DNA of 64,000 nt, taken from contig NZ_CP030771.1 in assembly GCF_006088715.1 (NCBI RefSeq), positions 2,046,001 to 2,110,000 of the forward strand. The letters run 5' to 3'. The stretch comes from Streptomyces sp. YIM 121038 (GTDB lineage Bacteria; Actinomycetota; Actinomycetes; Streptomycetales; Streptomycetaceae). The notes under the pieces are model-generated. The model saw only the letters and a list, made by a program, of their open reading frames with translations, ran no database searches and was not told the origin of the DNA. Positions 49,382 to 59,975 of this stretch are shown one piece after another (positions within the stretch are counted from its first letter, which is position 1; the number at the start of each line of letters is the position of its first letter). Made by a program: the position numbers and the translations under genes.

Positions 49382-49576
49382 ATGCAAGCATCCGTGGGCG
49401 ACCGGCTGCTGATCCACGGCAGGATCGTGGGACAGCACGACCGGAATGCGGAAGTCATCGAGGTCCTCGGAGCGGACGGCGGCCCGCCGTACCGCGTGCG
49501 GTTCGAGGACGGTCACGAGACAGTGATGTCCCCGGGCCCCGACACGGTCGTGCGCCCCTTCGCCGCCAACGACTAG
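49382..49576 (+). CDS. DUF1918 protein
   Basis: A 64-aa protein (QASVGDRLLIHGRIVGQHDR, then VLGADGGPPYRVRFEDGHE) of the DUF1918 family, which adopts a small SH3-like barrel. The family is very common in Streptomyces, and its role is unknown. The ATG at 49382 follows GAGGAGG at ~11 nt. It lies 80 bp after the EamA gene on the same strand. Confidence 0.85.
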   Translation: MQASVGDRLLIHGRIVGQHDRNAEVIEVLGADGGPPYRVRFEDGHETVMSPGPDTVVRPFAAND

Positions 49577-49602
49577 CCGCACGCCCCTTCGGCCCGCGGC
49601 CG

Positions 49603-50826
49603 CTAGGGGGCGGGGTACGTGTAGTGGTCGTCGACAACGCGCCGCATCGCGCCGATCCTGTCGGCGACCACGTGCTTCGCCGAGTAGAACACGTGCCCGC
49701 GCACCCGCGGGAAGTCCTTCGCGTACGTGAGGTGGCGGGACAGCTCGGTCGGGTCCTGCCAGGGCGCGGGCTGCGCCGGGTCGCCCGCCTTGTACAGCGC
49801 CTCCCCCACGTACAGGCGCACGCCCGTCCCCCGGGCGACCTCGTCCCACCAGGGCACCAGCTTCGCGTAGTCGGCGGCGGGCAGGCCGATGTGCCAGTAG
49901 AGCTGCGGACAGATGTAGTCCAGCCAGCGCTTGCGCACCCAGCCGCGGGTGTCGGCGTACAGGTCGTCGTAGGTCTGCACGCCCGCCCGCGTGTCCGATC
50001 CCGTGGGGTCGGTGGCCGCGTTGCGCCAGACGCCGAAGGGGCTGATCCCGAACTGCGTGCCCGGGCGGACCTTCTTGATCCGGGTGCCCATCTCGCGCAC
50101 GAGGCGGTCGATGTTGTCCCGCCGCCACGCGGCCCGGTCGGGGAAGGCGCCGCCGTAGCGCGCGAAGGCGTCGTCGTCGTCGAAGACCTGGCCCGCCACC
50201 GGATACGGGTAGAAGTAGTCGTCCCAGTGCACGGCGTCGAGGCGGTAGCGGCGCACCGCGTCGAGCATCGCCTGCTGCACGAACCGCCGCACCTCGGGCA
50301 GGCCGGGGTTGTAGAACAGCTTCCCGCCGTACGGCACCACCCACTCGGGGTGCACGCGCGCGGGGTGGGTCGGCACGAGGCGGGAGGGGTCGGCGTGCAT
50401 GGCGATCCGGAACGGGTTGAACCAGGCGTGCAGCTCCAGGCCGCGGTAGTGCGCCTCGCGCACGGCGGTGCCCAGCGGGTCCCAGCCCGGGTCCTTGCCC
50501 TGGGTGCCGGTGAGGTACTCCGACCACGGCTCGTACGTCGAGGGCCAGAACGCGTCGGCCGTCGGGCGCACCTGGAGGACCACCGCGTTCAGCCTGCGGC
50601 GCACCGCCTCGTCGAGGTAGGCGATCAGCTCCGCGCGCTGCTGGTCCGGTGACAGGCCCGGCTTGGAGGGCCAGTCGATGTTCACCACCGTCGCCACCCA
50701 CATGCCCCGCATCTCGCGCCCCCTGCGTCTGGAGTCCGCCCCCGCGGCCGCGTCCCCGGCTGTCGCGAGCCCCGCGGCCACCGATGCCGCCGCCACGGTG
50801 AAGGCCCGACGTGACATACGCCTCAT
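49603..50826 (-). CDS. Tat-exported GHL10 glycosyl hydrolase-like protein
   Basis: A 407-aa secreted protein. The twin-arginine signal is MSRRAFTVAAASVAAGLATA. The mature part begins MRGMWVATVVNIDWPSKPG and carries VVLQVRPTADAFWPSTYEPWSE, LHAWFNPFRIA and AVHWDDYFYPYP, with DD and WDDYFYP as the carboxylates near the active site of the GHL10 (PF02638) (beta/alpha) barrel. It is probably lipid- or glycan-directed on the cell surface. The ATG at 50826 or the one at 50817 may be the start. Confidence 0.85.
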   Translation of the reverse strand: MRRMSRRAFTVAAASVAAGLATAGDAAAGADSRRRGREMRGMWVATVVNIDWPSKPGLSPDQQRAELIAYLDEAVRRRLNAVVLQVRPTADAFWPSTYEPWSEYLTGTQGKDPGWDPLGTAVREAHYRGLELHAWFNPFRIAMHADPSRLVPTHPARVHPEWVVPYGGKLFYNPGLPEVRRFVQQAMLDAVRRYRLDAVHWDDYFYPYPVAGQVFDDDDAFARYGGAFPDRAAWRRDNIDRLVREMGTRIKKVRPGTQFGISPFGVWRNAATDPTGSDTRAGVQTYDDLYADTRGWVRKRWLDYICPQLYWHIGLPAADYAKLVPWWDEVARGTGVRLYVGEALYKAGDPAQPAPWQDPTELSRHLTYAKDFPRVRGHVFYSAKHVVADRIGAMRRVVDDHYTYPAP

Positions 50827-50998
50827 GTTCCCGTCCCCTGATGCTCGAAATCCCCGGACAAGCCCTGGCCGTTCGGGGACAGCATGCCCGACCCGGGCGG
50901 CCGCGCACCGCGACGCGCGGAGTAACGTTCACCGGCGAGGCAGGGACCGGTACCGCACGGGGGACCTGCCGCCCCTGTAGATGAGCGAAAGGCACGAG

Positions 50999-51871
50999 GT
51001 GACCGACTCTATGGCCGACATTGCGCGCGTCGGAGTGGTGGGCTGTGGCCAGATGGGCGCCGGGATCGCAGAGGTCTGCGCCCGCTCCGGCCTGGACGTG
51101 AAGGTCGCGGAGACCACCGGAGAGGCCCTGGAGATCGGCCGCACGCGGCTGTACAACTCCCTGTCCAAGGCGGCCGAGCGCGGCAAGATCTCGGAGGAGG
51201 AGCGGGACGAGACGATCGCGCGGCTCAGCTTCACCACGGATCTGGGCGAATTCGCCGACCGCGACCTCGTCATCGAGGCCGTCGTGGAGAACGAGCAGGT
51301 CAAGACCGAGATCTTCCAGGTGCTCGACCAGGTGGTGACGCGCCAGGACGCGATCCTCGCCTCCAACACCTCCTCGATCCCCCTGGTGAAGCTGGCCGTG
51401 GCCACGTCCCGGCCCGACCAGGTCATCGGCATCCACTTCTTCAACCCGGCCCCCGTGCAGCAGCTCGTCGAGCTGATTCCGGCGCTGACCACGTCGGAGG
51501 GCACGCTCAGCCGGGCGCAGCTGTTCACGGAGAAGGTGCTCGGCAAGCACGCCATCCGCGCCCAGGACCGCTCCGGGTTCGTCGTGAACGCGCTCCTCAT
51601 CCCGTATCTGCTCTCCGCGATCCGGATGTTCGAGTCGGGCATCGCCAGCCGCGAGGACATCGACAACGGCATGGAGATGGGCTGCGCCCACCCGATGGGC
51701 CCGCTCAAGCTGGCCGACCTCATCGGCCTCGACACGGTCGCCTCGGTCGCCGACTCGATGTACACGGAGTACAAGGAGCCCCTGTACGCCGCTCCCCCGC
51801 TCCTCCAGCGCATGGTCGACGCGGGCCGCCTCGGCCGCAAGTCGGGCTCGGGCTTCTACCCGTACGACTGA
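50999..51871 (+). CDS. 3-hydroxybutyryl-CoA dehydrogenase
   Basis: A 290-aa NAD(P)H-dependent enzyme that interconverts acetoacetyl-CoA and 3-hydroxybutyryl-CoA. The Rossmann loop is VGVVGCGQMGAGIAEVCARS, the catalytic segment is SNTSSIPLVKLA and GIHFFNPAPVQQLVELIP (His-Asn pair), and the C-terminal domain ends GLDTVASVADSMYTEYKEP. The GTG at 50999 is used, since AAAGG precedes it; ATGs at 50981 and 51011 are in frame. It is probably the short-chain dehydrogenase of butyrate/PHB-like metabolism. A terminator follows (51983-52015). Confidence 0.9.
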   Translation: MTDSMADIARVGVVGCGQMGAGIAEVCARSGLDVKVAETTGEALEIGRTRLYNSLSKAAERGKISEEERDETIARLSFTTDLGEFADRDLVIEAVVENEQVKTEIFQVLDQVVTRQDAILASNTSSIPLVKLAVATSRPDQVIGIHFFNPAPVQQLVELIPALTTSEGTLSRAQLFTEKVLGKHAIRAQDRSGFVVNALLIPYLLSAIRMFESGIASREDIDNGMEMGCAHPMGPLKLADLIGLDTVASVADSMYTEYKEPLYAAPPLLQRMVDAGRLGRKSGSGFYPYD

Positions 51872-51982
51872 CCCGGGTCCGGCCCGCCCGGCGTACGGGT
51901 GGGCGCTCGCGGCATCTGGATCGGTGGGCTCCGCTAGCGACTACGCTGCGTTGCTGAATTCAAGTCAATTTCCGGCCAGTTC

Positions 51983-52015
51983 ACGGGCCCGGCACTCGCT
52001 GAGTGCCGGGCCCGT
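51983..52015 (+). terminator. Terminator after the hydroxybutyryl-CoA dehydrogenase gene
   Basis: A perfect 15-bp stem ACGGGCCCGGCACTC / GAGTGCCGGGCCCGT with a GCT loop. Confidence 0.85.
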
Positions 52016-52147
52016 ACCGTTCACACACCGTGTGCGCGGTGGGCTCGCATATGCCCTGCGCACACTCTCCCGCCGCGACGACCAGGCGAGTTGACTTTCC
52101 GCTGCGTACAGGGGGGATGTGACCCCACTACTGAGAGGAGCGGAGTC

Positions 52148-52405
52148 GTGACCACCGACCCCGAGCGTCCCGTGGTCCCGGAAGAACTCGCAGAGTTACG
52201 TCGGGGCTTGGACGTGGGTCTCGCCCGCGTCGACGGACAGCTCGCGTTACTCACCCAGCGCGACGTTCAGCACACCAAGGACCAGGACGACCTGTCCGTA
52301 CGGATCGCGGCCCTGGAACACACCCGTTGGCCACTGCCCGCCCTCGCCGCGCTCACCGCGGTCGGTGCGCTGGTCGTGGCGGTCTGGCAGGCCCTCGGAC
52401 ACTAG
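52148..52405 (+). CDS. Small coiled-coil membrane protein (85 aa)
   Basis: Starts at a GTG (52148) after GAGGAGCGGAG. The N-terminal 60 residues are charged and heptad-like (LAELRRGLDVGLARVDGQLA, QHTKDQDDLSVRIAALE), and the C-terminal end is a single hydrophobic helix (LPALAALTAVGALVVAVWQA). The pattern fits a tail-anchored oligomer, but the family and role are unknown. Confidence 0.65.
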   Translation: MTTDPERPVVPEELAELRRGLDVGLARVDGQLALLTQRDVQHTKDQDDLSVRIAALEHTRWPLPALAALTAVGALVVAVWQALGH

Positions 52406-52426
52406 GCCAGGGCCGCGTCCGAGCGG

Positions 52427-52969
52427 TCAGCGCGCGTCCTCGCCGAGGCGCAGATGGTGCAGCAGGAGGAGCGCCGCCGCCATGTTGGCGGCCGGGACCT
52501 CGCCGCGCGCCACCATGTCGGGAACGAGCTTGAGCGGCACCCACTCGCGTCGGTCCGACTCGAAGTCGTCCTCGGGGTGGCCGATGTAGGTCCCCTCGTC
52601 CGACCAGTAGATGTGGTGCCGGGCGTCCGTGAGCCCGTTGGACGGCTCGACGCTCATCAGGTGCCGCAGGGGCCCCGGCCGCCAGCCGGTCTCCTCCTCC
52701 ATCTCACGCGCCGCCGCGACGGCGATGTCCTCTCCGTCCTCCACCACCCCCGCCGCGAGCTCCCAGCCCCAGCTGTCGGTGATGAAGCGGTGCCGCCACA
52801 GGAGCAGCACCTCGTTGGCCTCGTTGACCACCGTGGCGATGGCCACCGGACGGAGCCTTATCAGGAAGTGGTCGAGGTGCCGGCCGTCCGGCAGCTCGAC
52901 GTCTGCGAGATTGACGGTGAACCATCGGTTTCCATACACAGTCTGTTCGCTCTGTTTCGTCCACTGCAC
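52427..52969 (-). CDS. Nudix hydrolase
   Basis: A 180-aa protein. The Nudix box GVVEDGEDIAVAAAREMEEETGW gives G-x5-E-x7-REMEEETG, with all acidic residues present. It starts at a GTG (52969). The family cleaves nucleoside diphosphates linked to other groups; the length and motif suggest an ADP-ribose-pyrophosphatase-like member. The exact substrate is unknown. Confidence 0.88.
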   Translation of the reverse strand: MQWTKQSEQTVYGNRWFTVNLADVELPDGRHLDHFLIRLRPVAIATVVNEANEVLLLWRHRFITDSWGWELAAGVVEDGEDIAVAAAREMEEETGWRPGPLRHLMSVEPSNGLTDARHHIYWSDEGTYIGHPEDDFESDRREWVPLKLVPDMVARGEVPAANMAAALLLLHHLRLGEDAR

Positions 52970-53141
52970 GGTTCTGCCACCTTCCGCCGAGTAGATGGCA
53001 ATATCGCAGCAGGAGGGTGGGAGAGCACTCGGCGCACGGCGGAGCGACGTAGCACGTGTCAGGCGTCGTTCCGCCCCCGCGCCCCCGATGTCACGACGTC
53101 ACGGCGTCACGGAGAACCGCGCCGCACTGCGCCCCCGCTCC

Positions 53142-54491
53142 TCACAGCGGCACCCGCAGCGCTCCGTCGATCAGCTCGGCGGCCTCGGAGGTGCCCGCGC
53201 AGTCGCTGCGGACCAGGTACTCGCGCACCGCGCGCAGCCGGTCGCGCAGGCGCTGGGACTCCATCCCGCGCGCCTGCTCCGCCATCTCCACCGCCGTGGC
53301 CACCGCCTCGTCGGTGTTGCCCTGGCGCAGCTCGATCTGGCTGAGCATGGCGAGCCGGTGCACCCGGCCCCGGTCGTGCGCCGGGGTGTCCACCGCGGCG
53401 GCGGCGTGTTCCCGCGCCGCCGCGAGATCGCCGAGGCTGAGCAGCGCCTCCGCCACCTGCACATTGACCAGGCCCGGCTGGACATAGCCCGTCTCGTCCG
53501 GCTCCCGGCCGCGCCGGATGCGCTCGGCGGCCACCTCGGCCCGCCGGATGCAGGACAGCGCGCTGCTGCCGTCGCCCAGGTGGGCGTACGCCTTGGCCTG
53601 CATCGCGTACAGATCGGACGCGAGGGCGGGCGTGATGTCCCGGCCCGCGGCGCGCAGCGCGGCCTCCGCGAAGGCCACCGCCTGGCGGAACTCGCGCATG
53701 AACAGGGACTGGTTGACGAGCAGCGCGATCACGTACGCGCCGAGCCCCCGGTCCCCGCTGGCCTTCGCCAGGCGCAGCGCCTGGTGGAAGTAGCGCTGAG
53801 CGAGGCCGTGCGCGTCCGAGTCGTAGGCGCAGATGCCCGCTATCGCCACCAGGCCGCCGGTCGCGCGGTGCAGCTGACGCCCCATCGCGTCGGTGTAGCT
53901 GCCGCGGAGCAGCGGCGCCGCCTCCGCGTTGAGGAAGCCGACGATGCGGGTGCGGGTCGCGATGCCACCGGTCTTGCGGTACATCTGCTCGTAGTGCGTA
54001 CGGGCCGCGCGCAGCATCTCCAGGTCCGCGATGCTCACCGGGTGGCGGCCGCCGCGCGAGACGTCCGTGTCCTCGGGCGGGTTCTCCCACTCCCACACCG
54101 GCATCACGGCGGGCGTCCCGGTCACCGCGGGCGCGCCGAGCAGATGCGGGCGCTGCTGCTCGTCCGACCGCCACAGCGCCGTCGCCCGCTCGACGAACCC
54201 GGAGAGCGTGGAGGCCATCGTGCCCCCGCGCAGGGCCGGGCCGCCGGGCACGCCGAGGCCGATGTCGTCGAGCGTGACGGTGCGCTGCAACCGCGCGGCG
54301 AGCACCTCGCAGATCAGGTCGGGCACCTGGCCGCGCGGGCGCTGGCCCTTCAACCAGCGGGCCACGGCGGTGTGTTCGTATCTCAGGGAGAGGCCGCGGG
54401 CCTTGCCCGCCTGGTTCACATGGGCGGCCAGGCCCGCGTGCGAGATGCCGGCTTCGTCGAGGATCGCGTCGAGCAGGGTGTTGGGCTGCAT
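53142..54491 (-). CDS. NsdA-like Streptomyces regulatory protein with TPR repeats
   Basis: A 449-aa protein. The N-terminal 70 residues (LLDAILDEAGISHAGLAAHV, LRYEHTAVARWLKGQRPRG) form an HTH-like DNA-binding segment. Helical tetratricopeptide-like repeats follow from residue 160 on (ADLEMLRAARTHYEQMYRK, YFHQALRLAKASGDRGLGAY, AYAHLGDGSSALSCIRRAE). This matches NsdA, a negative regulator of sporulation and antibiotic production in Streptomyces coelicolor, and relatives. Whether this is the true NsdA orthologue or a paralogue cannot be told. The ATG at 54491 has GAGGGG close upstream. It is divergent from nothing; it reads into the Nudix gene direction. Confidence 0.75.
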   Translation of the reverse strand: MQPNTLLDAILDEAGISHAGLAAHVNQAGKARGLSLRYEHTAVARWLKGQRPRGQVPDLICEVLAARLQRTVTLDDIGLGVPGGPALRGGTMASTLSGFVERATALWRSDEQQRPHLLGAPAVTGTPAVMPVWEWENPPEDTDVSRGGRHPVSIADLEMLRAARTHYEQMYRKTGGIATRTRIVGFLNAEAAPLLRGSYTDAMGRQLHRATGGLVAIAGICAYDSDAHGLAQRYFHQALRLAKASGDRGLGAYVIALLVNQSLFMREFRQAVAFAEAALRAAGRDITPALASDLYAMQAKAYAHLGDGSSALSCIRRAEVAAERIRRGREPDETGYVQPGLVNVQVAEALLSLGDLAAAREHAAAAVDTPAHDRGRVHRLAMLSQIELRQGNTDEAVATAVEMAEQARGMESQRLRDRLRAVREYLVRSDCAGTSEAAELIDGALRVPL

Positions 54492-54762
54492 GGATGCCCC
54501 TCCGGTGGCTCGGTGCGCCCAGCCTAGTGGAGCGCCCTTCACACGGGGTGTGAACGGAGTGCTCGCATCCGGGGGGCACGCGCTCTGCCGCACGGGGCGC
54601 GCGGTCGGTTGACTGAGGGTCCTCACCAGGAGGCGGCCGGGCCGTCGGCTCCCCCCTCACTCAGCGCGGCGGCCCCTTTTCGGCGCCGTCCGTTCGTCCG
54701 TCGTCTGCCCGGCAGTTCCGCGACGGCGCGGACGGCGCGGGCCGCACCACACCGGGCGGTGT

Positions 54763-55920
54763 TCAGCTCATGGTGCGGGCGCACCGCCCGGTCTCCGTCT
54801 GCTGCCGGGGGACCCTCTTGCGGTCGTTGCGCAGCACGAGCAGCGCCGCGTCGTCGGACGGGAGGCGGCCGATGTGCCGCAGGAGCCGGGCGTACACGGA
54901 CTGGATCACCTGCTGCGGCGACACCGGCTGGGTCCTTGCCGCCTCGCCGAGCACGGCCTGGAGCGGGAAGAACCGCCCGGAGCCGTCGCGCGCGTCCTCC
55001 ACGCCGTCCGTGTGCAGCACCAGGGCGTCGCCCGGCAGCAGCCTGCCGCAGAGCTGCACGGGCAGTTCGGCGGGCAGCGGGAAGGGGCCGAGCGGCGGCA
55101 GCGGCTCGCCGCCGGAGAGCAGCTGGGCGCGGCCGCGCAGCCGGTAGGGCCACGGGTGGCCGCAGTTGAGGGCCCACACCTCCCCGTCCCGGCCGATCTC
55201 CACCAGGAGGACGGTCACGAACTCCTCGGCGACCGGGCTGTCCGGCGCCGCCGCGCCGCTCGCCGGGTGCTCGGCGCGGGAGCGCTCCCGCAAGTGCCGG
55301 GCCAGGGCCCGCTCCAGGCGCCGCAGCACCTGCGGCAGTTCGGGCTCGTCGTGGGCGGCCTCGCGGAAGCTGCCGAGCACCGCGGCGACGGTGCCGATCG
55401 CGGCGAGGCCGTGGCCGCGTACGTCGCCCATGACGAGGCGGACGCCGTGGTCGGTGGCGGCGACCTCGTACAGATCGCCGCCGACGGAGGCCCCCAGCGA
55501 GGCGGAGAGGCGGCCCGCGGCCAGGGCGAGCCCGTCGACGCGCGGCGGCAGCGGCCGGAGCAGGACGTTCTGCGCGGCGCCCGCGACCTCGCGGATCTGC
55601 CGCAACTCCCGGATCAGCGCGCGCCGCACCTGGAATATGAGTCCCGTGCCGACGGCGAAGAAGACGGCGCTGGTGACGATCCGCGCCCCCAGGCCGTGCT
55701 GCTGCGCGAGCGGACAGACCAGTTTGTACGTGATGGCGACGGCGCCCCACACCGTCGGCAGGCCGAGCCCGAGCGCCCGCCGCAGCCGACGGCGGCACGG
55801 CCGCTCGAACGCCGCTGACGGACGCTCGTCGCAGCCCTCGCCGGAACCGCGGGCCCGCCGCCGCGGTCCGCGCCGGGTCCCGGCGCCGCGGCGGGGCGTA
55901 CGAGGCTTGATACGGATCAT
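54763..55920 (-). CDS. PP2C-type (SpoIIE) serine phosphatase with membrane segments
   Basis: A 385-aa protein. A basic N-terminus (RRRARGSGEG) and two hydrophobic helices (LGLPTVWGAVAITYKLVCPL, IVTSAVFFAVGTGLIF) precede the phosphatase domain from residue ~125. Its motifs are GASVGGDLYEVAATDHG, VRLVMGDVRGHGLAAIG (metal Asp), ALNCGHPWPY and VLHTDGVEDARDGSGRFFP (D-G-V-x-D-A). It should dephosphorylate phosphoserine in an anti-sigma pathway. No anti-sigma or sigma gene is near. A GDDALVL-like final metal motif (SDDAALLVLR) is intact. Confidence 0.85.
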   Translation of the reverse strand: MIRIKPRTPRRGAGTRRGPRRRARGSGEGCDERPSAAFERPCRRRLRRALGLGLPTVWGAVAITYKLVCPLAQQHGLGARIVTSAVFFAVGTGLIFQVRRALIRELRQIREVAGAAQNVLLRPLPPRVDGLALAAGRLSASLGASVGGDLYEVAATDHGVRLVMGDVRGHGLAAIGTVAAVLGSFREAAHDEPELPQVLRRLERALARHLRERSRAEHPASGAAAPDSPVAEEFVTVLLVEIGRDGEVWALNCGHPWPYRLRGRAQLLSGGEPLPPLGPFPLPAELPVQLCGRLLPGDALVLHTDGVEDARDGSGRFFPLQAVLGEAARTQPVSPQQVIQSVYARLLRHIGRLPSDDAALLVLRNDRKRVPRQQTETGRCARTMS

Positions 55921-56082
55921 GCCGACGGCCCCCCTAAGGCCCGGTTCAGCGTGCGGGCCGTGTACGGGAGCCGGTCCCCACGGCCGGATTGATTCTGTCG
56001 ACCGGATGGCCGGATCGGGTCAGATCACCGGCAGTTGTCACTCAAACGAGTGAGCGGTCTCGGGGTGTCCCCGGAGACGCCG

Positions 56083-56118
56083 GAGGGGGCGCATCCGCTT
56101 TCGCGGACACGCCCCCTC
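56083..56118 (-). terminator. Terminator of pheST
   Basis: GAGGGGGCG (56083-56091) pairs with CGCCCCCTC (56110-56118), with a second inner stem CCGC/GCGG. It lies 29 bp past the pheT stop. Confidence 0.8.
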
Positions 56119-56146
56119 AGCAGCACCTCTGTGCGCCGGGCCGGTA

Positions 56147-58689
56147 CTAGGCCCCGCGCAGCACCGCGCCGGTCGTCTCGGCGGCGCGCGCCACCGCCGC
56201 GTCACGGGCGGCCGAGGCCTCCTCGACCGTCAGCGTGCGGTCGGGGGCGCGGAAGCGCAGCGCGTACGCGAGCGACTTCTTGCCCTCGCCCAGCTGCTCG
56301 CCGGTGAAGACGTCGAACAGGCGGATGTCCTCGAGGAGTTCACCCGCGCCGTCGCGCAGATACGCCTCGACGACGGCCGCGGGCACGTCCTGGTCGACGA
56401 CCAGGGCGACGTCCTGCGTGGCCACCGGGAAGGTCGAGATGCGCGGCGCCCGCAGCGGGCCCTCGCCCGCCTCCTGGAGCAGGTCCAGGTCCAGCTCCAT
56501 CGCGCAGGTGCGGGCGGGCAGGCCGAGCGCCTTGGTGACGCGCGGGTGCAGCTCGCCCGCGTGACCGATGGAGACCAGGTCGCCCTGCTCGCCGTTCGGC
56601 CCCTCGGCGCTGTCCAGGAACACCAGGAGCTCGGCGCAGCGGCCCGGGTGCCAGGGGCCGTACTGGCCCTGCTGGACGATGAGTTCGGCACCGGCCTCGC
56701 GGGCCAGGGTGCGCGCCGCCTCGACGGCGTCCGCCCAGTCGGCAGGACGGCCCTTGCCCCACCAGCCGGACCGCTCACGGGCGCCCGCGAGCACGACCGC
56801 GGCGTGCCGCGGCTGCTCGGGCAGGGCGCTGTTGAGTGCGGCGATCTCCTCGTCCGTGGGACGCCGGCCCGCGGGCAGGTCCGCCGGCACGCCCGCCGAG
56901 CCGGAGGCGTGGGGGTGGAAGACCAGACCGGTCTCGAACAGGGCCAGGTCGTGGCTGCCCCGCCCGTCGTTGCGGCGCAGCGCGGCGAGGAGGCCGGGGA
57001 GCAGCGTCGTACGGAGCGCGGGCTCCTCGTCCGACAACGGGTTGACGAGCTTGACGACGCGGCGGTTCGGGTCGTCGGCGTCCAGGCCGAGCTGGTCGAA
57101 GACCTGCTCGCTCACGAACGGGTAGTTCGGCGCCTCGACGTAACCGGCGCCCGCGAGCGCGCGACCGATCCTGCGGTGCAGCCGCTGCCGCCCGGTCAGA
57201 CCGCGCCCGGCCGGGGGCTTCGGCAGCGTCGAGGGCAGGTTCTCGTACCCCTCGAGGCGGATGACCTCCTCGGCGAGGTCGTTGACCTCGGCGAGGTCGG
57301 GGCGCCACGACGGCACGGTGACGGTCAGGACGTCCTGGCCGTACACGTCACAGCCGACCTGCTGGAGGCGGCGCACGACCGTCTCGCGGCCGTACGCGAC
57401 ACCCGCGACGCGGTCCGGGTGGTCGGCGGGCATCGTGATGGTGTGCGGCGCGGAGGGCGCGATGACCTCCGTGACGCCCGCCTCCGCGGTGCCGCCCGCG
57501 AGCAGCACGAGGAGGTCGACGGTGCGCTGCGCGGCGGCGGACGCGGCCTGCGGGTCGACGCCCCGCTCGAAGCGCCGGGCCGCCTCGGAGGACAGCTTGT
57601 GGCGACGGGCGGTGCGGGCCACCGTGACCGCGTCGAAGTGCGCGGCCTCGATGACGACGTCGGTGGTGCCCTCTTCCTCGGCGTGGTCGGCGATCTCCGT
57701 GTTGGCGCCGCCCATGACACCGGCGAGGCCGATGGGGCCGCGCTCGTCGGTGATCACCAGGTCCTCGGCGTCGAGCACGCGCCGGGTGCCGTCGAGGGTG
57801 GTGAACTTCTCGCCCTGCTCGGCGCGGCGGACGCCGATGGTGCCCTGGACGCGGGAGCGGTCGTAGGCGTGCAGCGGCTGGCCGAGCTCCAGCATCACGT
57901 AGTTGGTGACGTCGACGGCCAGCGAGATCGGGCGCATGCCCGCCTTCTGCAGGCGGCGCTGGAGCCAGATCGGCGAGCGGGCGTCGGGGCTGAGGCCGGT
58001 GACGGTGCGCGCGGTGAAGCGGTCGCAGCCGGCCGGGTCGCTGACCTGCACCGGGTACCCGAACGAGTTCGGGGCCGGGACGTCGAGCAGCGCCGGGTCG
58101 CGCAGCGGCAGGCCGTACGCGGTGGCCGTCTCGCGGGCGACGCCGCGCAGCGACAGGCAGTAGCCGCGGTCGGGCGTGACGGCGATGTCCAGGACCTCGT
58201 CGACGAGTTCGAGCAGCTCGATGGCGTCGGTGCCGGCCTCGTGCTCGGGCGGGAGCACGATGATGCCGCCGCTGCCGTCGTCGCCCATGCCCAGCTCGTC
58301 GCCGGAGCAGATCATGCCGTGCGACGTCTTGCCGTACGTCTTGCGCGCGGAGATCGCGAAGCCGCCGGGCAGCTCGGCGCCCGGCAGGACCACGACGACC
58401 TTGTCGCCGACGGCGAAGTTCCGGGCGCCGCAGACGATCTCCTGCGGCTCACCCGTGCCGTTGGCCGTGCCGACGTCCACGGTGCAGAAGCGGATGGGCT
58501 TCTTGAAGCCCTCCAGCTCCTCGATGGTGAGGACCTTGCCGACGACGAGCGGGCCCTTCAGGCCCGCGCCGAGCTGCTCGACGGACTCGACTTCGAGGCC
58601 CGCGGAAATCAGCTTGGCCTGCACGTCGCGGCCGGTCTCGGTGGCGGGGAGGTCGACGTACTCCCGCAGCCAGGAAAGCGGGATGCGCA

Positions 58690-58690
<1 letters not shown>
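56147..58690 (-). CDS. pheT: Phenylalanyl-tRNA synthetase beta chain
   Basis: An 847-aa subunit of the alpha2-beta2 enzyme that charges tRNA-Phe. Residues 39-150 form the tRNA-binding EMAP-like domain, followed by B3/B4 editing and B5 domains and a C-terminal anticodon-binding fold. Conserved blocks: [54 protein letters not shown] and [13 protein letters not shown]. It overlaps the pheS stop by one base (TGATG), so translation is coupled. Confidence 0.95.
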
Positions 58691-59865
<1,175 letters not shown>

Positions 59866-59975
59866 TCAACGAGTCGGAGACGAGTTGTCCCGAAAATGGG
59901 GACACAAAGGTGCCAACGACCGAGTCTAACGGGGTGGTGGTGAACGGATGCGCCCGCGGGCTGCTCAGGGCGTCC